Source of the DNA: Struthidea cinerea
Taxonomy: Eukaryota; Chordata; Aves; Passeriformes; Corcoracidae
Direction: 5' to 3'
Assembly: GCA_013397865.1 (NCBI GenBank)
Contig: VZTI01002763.1
Location: 393,551-457,550 of the forward strand
DNA: 64,000 bases
The notes under the pieces were generated by a model. It made no database searches. It was not told the origin of the DNA and saw only the letters and a list, made by a program, of their open reading frames with translations. Positions 62,391 through 64,000 of this stretch are shown here, in pieces; the first letter of the stretch is position 1, and every line of letters starts with the position of its first letter. The position numbers were made by a program, and so were the translations under genes.

Positions 62391-63723
62391 GGATTTCTTT
62401 TTGTACAAAAAAAGAATTTTGTATAATTCTTTTGAATTATATTCAACATGAATATAATTTTCTAAAAAAGTACAGGGTTTGTTAAATCTACTCATAAATC
62501 TTTATCCAAGAGGCTAAAAATCTTTTAATCACAACTTAACAAACTCATTTCATAATTTGCTTGGTAATAATACTCAGAAAGCATAACACAAGTACAAATA
62601 CCATTTGTAAAATCAGTTTAGAAGTGTGCACTCATGGCACATATAGCATATATGGTGATAGCTGGAAACAGCCGGCTTTTATCAGACACCATAATATTTT
62701 TAAGTGTATTTGAGAAGTAGTTAGGTTATTTACCGGTTTCTAAGAGCTGGTGAGTCAAAGGAAAAAACTCAAAATGATAAACAAGATTAATTACATTTTA
62801 CGGTTAGAGATATAAATATATACATATACATATATATAGTATTATTAATAACTAAACCAGATTCCAAGTGTTTAAATCAGACATAAGTTTATTAAACATG
62901 CAGAAAGCCTAAAAATACAACACAAATTTTCTATAAAACAGCATCTTGAAAGTTGATCAAACAGTAAATTAAGTATATCTAAATACTAATATAAAAACAC
63001 TAGATGTATTACTTATAGTATATGTACACTGGCAATATCTTAGTAAAGAAAATATGCAACATCCAGCTGACCATTCGAAATTTTGGTCAAGCTTTTTACC
63101 CCAAATAAGTATTTTCCTTTATTGCTTGAAAGGCAGCACTGTAGCCACATGTAGCAGACTGAAAACAAATCAGTTTCACAATATAAGGTGTCAAGGTGAG
63201 ATACATGCCACAGCTTCTTATAATGCCTGTGAACTCTGGACACCTTTTTAATAGGAGCAATTAGGGTCGGATTTGCCTTCAAGAGAGAAAAATATCCTCT
63301 TCATATTTTTACCTCTTGTTTCTCCCACTGGAGAATTTCAGTATCTGCACAGGCATAGAATAAGATAAAAAAGGTAATACTGACTACTGATGGATATTTT
63401 CTGTTTATGTTGTTCAGTTTTGGGAGTCCAGTTTGCTGAGTGCTCTACACCACTGAAAATAAACTACTCAAGGGATTGTCATAGATATCTGGTTATTCCT
63501 TTGGCAATGCCCCAAAAATGCCAGACAGGACTGAATTTCCGCTTTGCATTCTGATATACATGCTGCCCTACCTTAGGCTGTGGGCAGGTTACTGTGGTTT
63601 TGTTAAAATGATTTAATTGCATCTCCTGATCACTGCTGTCCCTGAAAGCACAGTTGCCAAGTGTGGGTTTCTTACAGATCTGTTGCTTTGCAAATAAAAT
63701 GCATTTATTTAAATTACCTTGGT
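62391..63723. other. Unique AT-rich sequence
   Basis: No gene was seen. It includes an AT-rich tract at 62811-62839 and short overlapping frames on both strands at 63040-63282 without known domains. Confidence 0.45.
62811..62839. repeat. TATACA/TATATA tract
   Basis: Interrupted TA units with CATATA variants. Confidence 0.8.
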
Positions 63724-63757
63724 AGTTTATCTAAAATCTGATAATTTTAGATAAACT
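63724..63757. repeat. Perfect 14-bp AT-rich inverted repeat, 6-nt loop
   Basis: AGTTTATCTAAAAT at 63724-63737 and ATTTTAGATAAACT at 63744-63757 are exactly complementary. Loop is CTGATA. Pairing does not extend beyond the arms. Confidence 0.85.
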
Positions 63758-64000
63758 CTAAACTGCAAAATACAACACCAGTCCTGTTGATAATATTCAA
63801 AAAATCGTTTTCTATCAAGAATTACTGACAAGTTTGAGGGGGTTCCAGTCCAAATTTGAGGTATAAACCATATCTCCTAGGATGACTTGCATCTTAATAC
63901 AGTGAAGTGTAACCACAATCTGAGCTACCTTTCAATATTGCCTGACAGATGGACTCAAGTAATGAGTTAGAAAATACTTCTTATTCTCAAAGAAAGATAA
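63758..64000. other. Unique sequence to window end
   Basis: No feature was recognised. Confidence 0.45.

Overview
This window looks like AT-rich nuclear DNA from a bird. Two things support that. Several LINE fragments of the avian CR1 type are recognisable by their 3' ends (repeats of ATTCTATG) and by the conserved 3' part of ORF2. Three retroviral LTRs are present, and two of them match LTR types common in bird genomes, especially passerine and other neoavian genomes. I cannot name the species from sequence alone.

I find no convincing protein-coding gene, rRNA, tRNA or CRISPR array. The open frames are short (about 147 codons at most), overlap on both strands, resemble no family I know, and occur about as often as chance predicts in 64 kb. 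The longest lie inside an LTR. The window is therefore a gene desert or part of a very large intron.

Layout: 1-6.3 kb is unique AT-rich sequence with small simple repeats. 6.62-7.76 kb is a nearly complete solo LTR (minus orientation) with CCAAT, TATA and poly(A) signals, an internal tandem repeat of about 50 bp and a 4-bp flanking duplication. 7.8-17 kb is mostly unique, with a CR1 at 13.1 kb and a dense unique block at 14.9-15.5 kb that could be a conserved noncoding element. 17.0-17.4 kb is a truncated second LTR type, and 19.9-20.7 kb a probable third; both are minus. 20.7-27.4 kb is unique and holds a triplet of ATTAATCCA homeodomain-type sites. 27.4-38.1 kb is the repeat-rich part: CR1 copies at 27.5, 30.1, 31.1, 32.3 and 37.8 kb, a TTTA microsatellite, a 38-bp perfect hairpin and a 123-base N gap beside poly-T. 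38-50 kb is mostly unique with a CCTT microsatellite and faint CR1 relics. 50.8-52.6 kb holds two more CR1 fragments in opposite orientations. 52.6-64 kb is unique, with long AT dinucleotide tracts, one short CR1 tail and a perfect 14-bp inverted repeat near the end.

All three LTRs lie on the minus strand, and the G/T-rich slippage tracts almost all have G and T on the plus strand. Both would fit an intron of a plus-strand gene, but this is weak inference. I did not find a clearly undescribed biological system. The most useful leads are the structure of the solo LTR, the homeodomain-site triplet, the perfect hairpins and the strand asymmetry.
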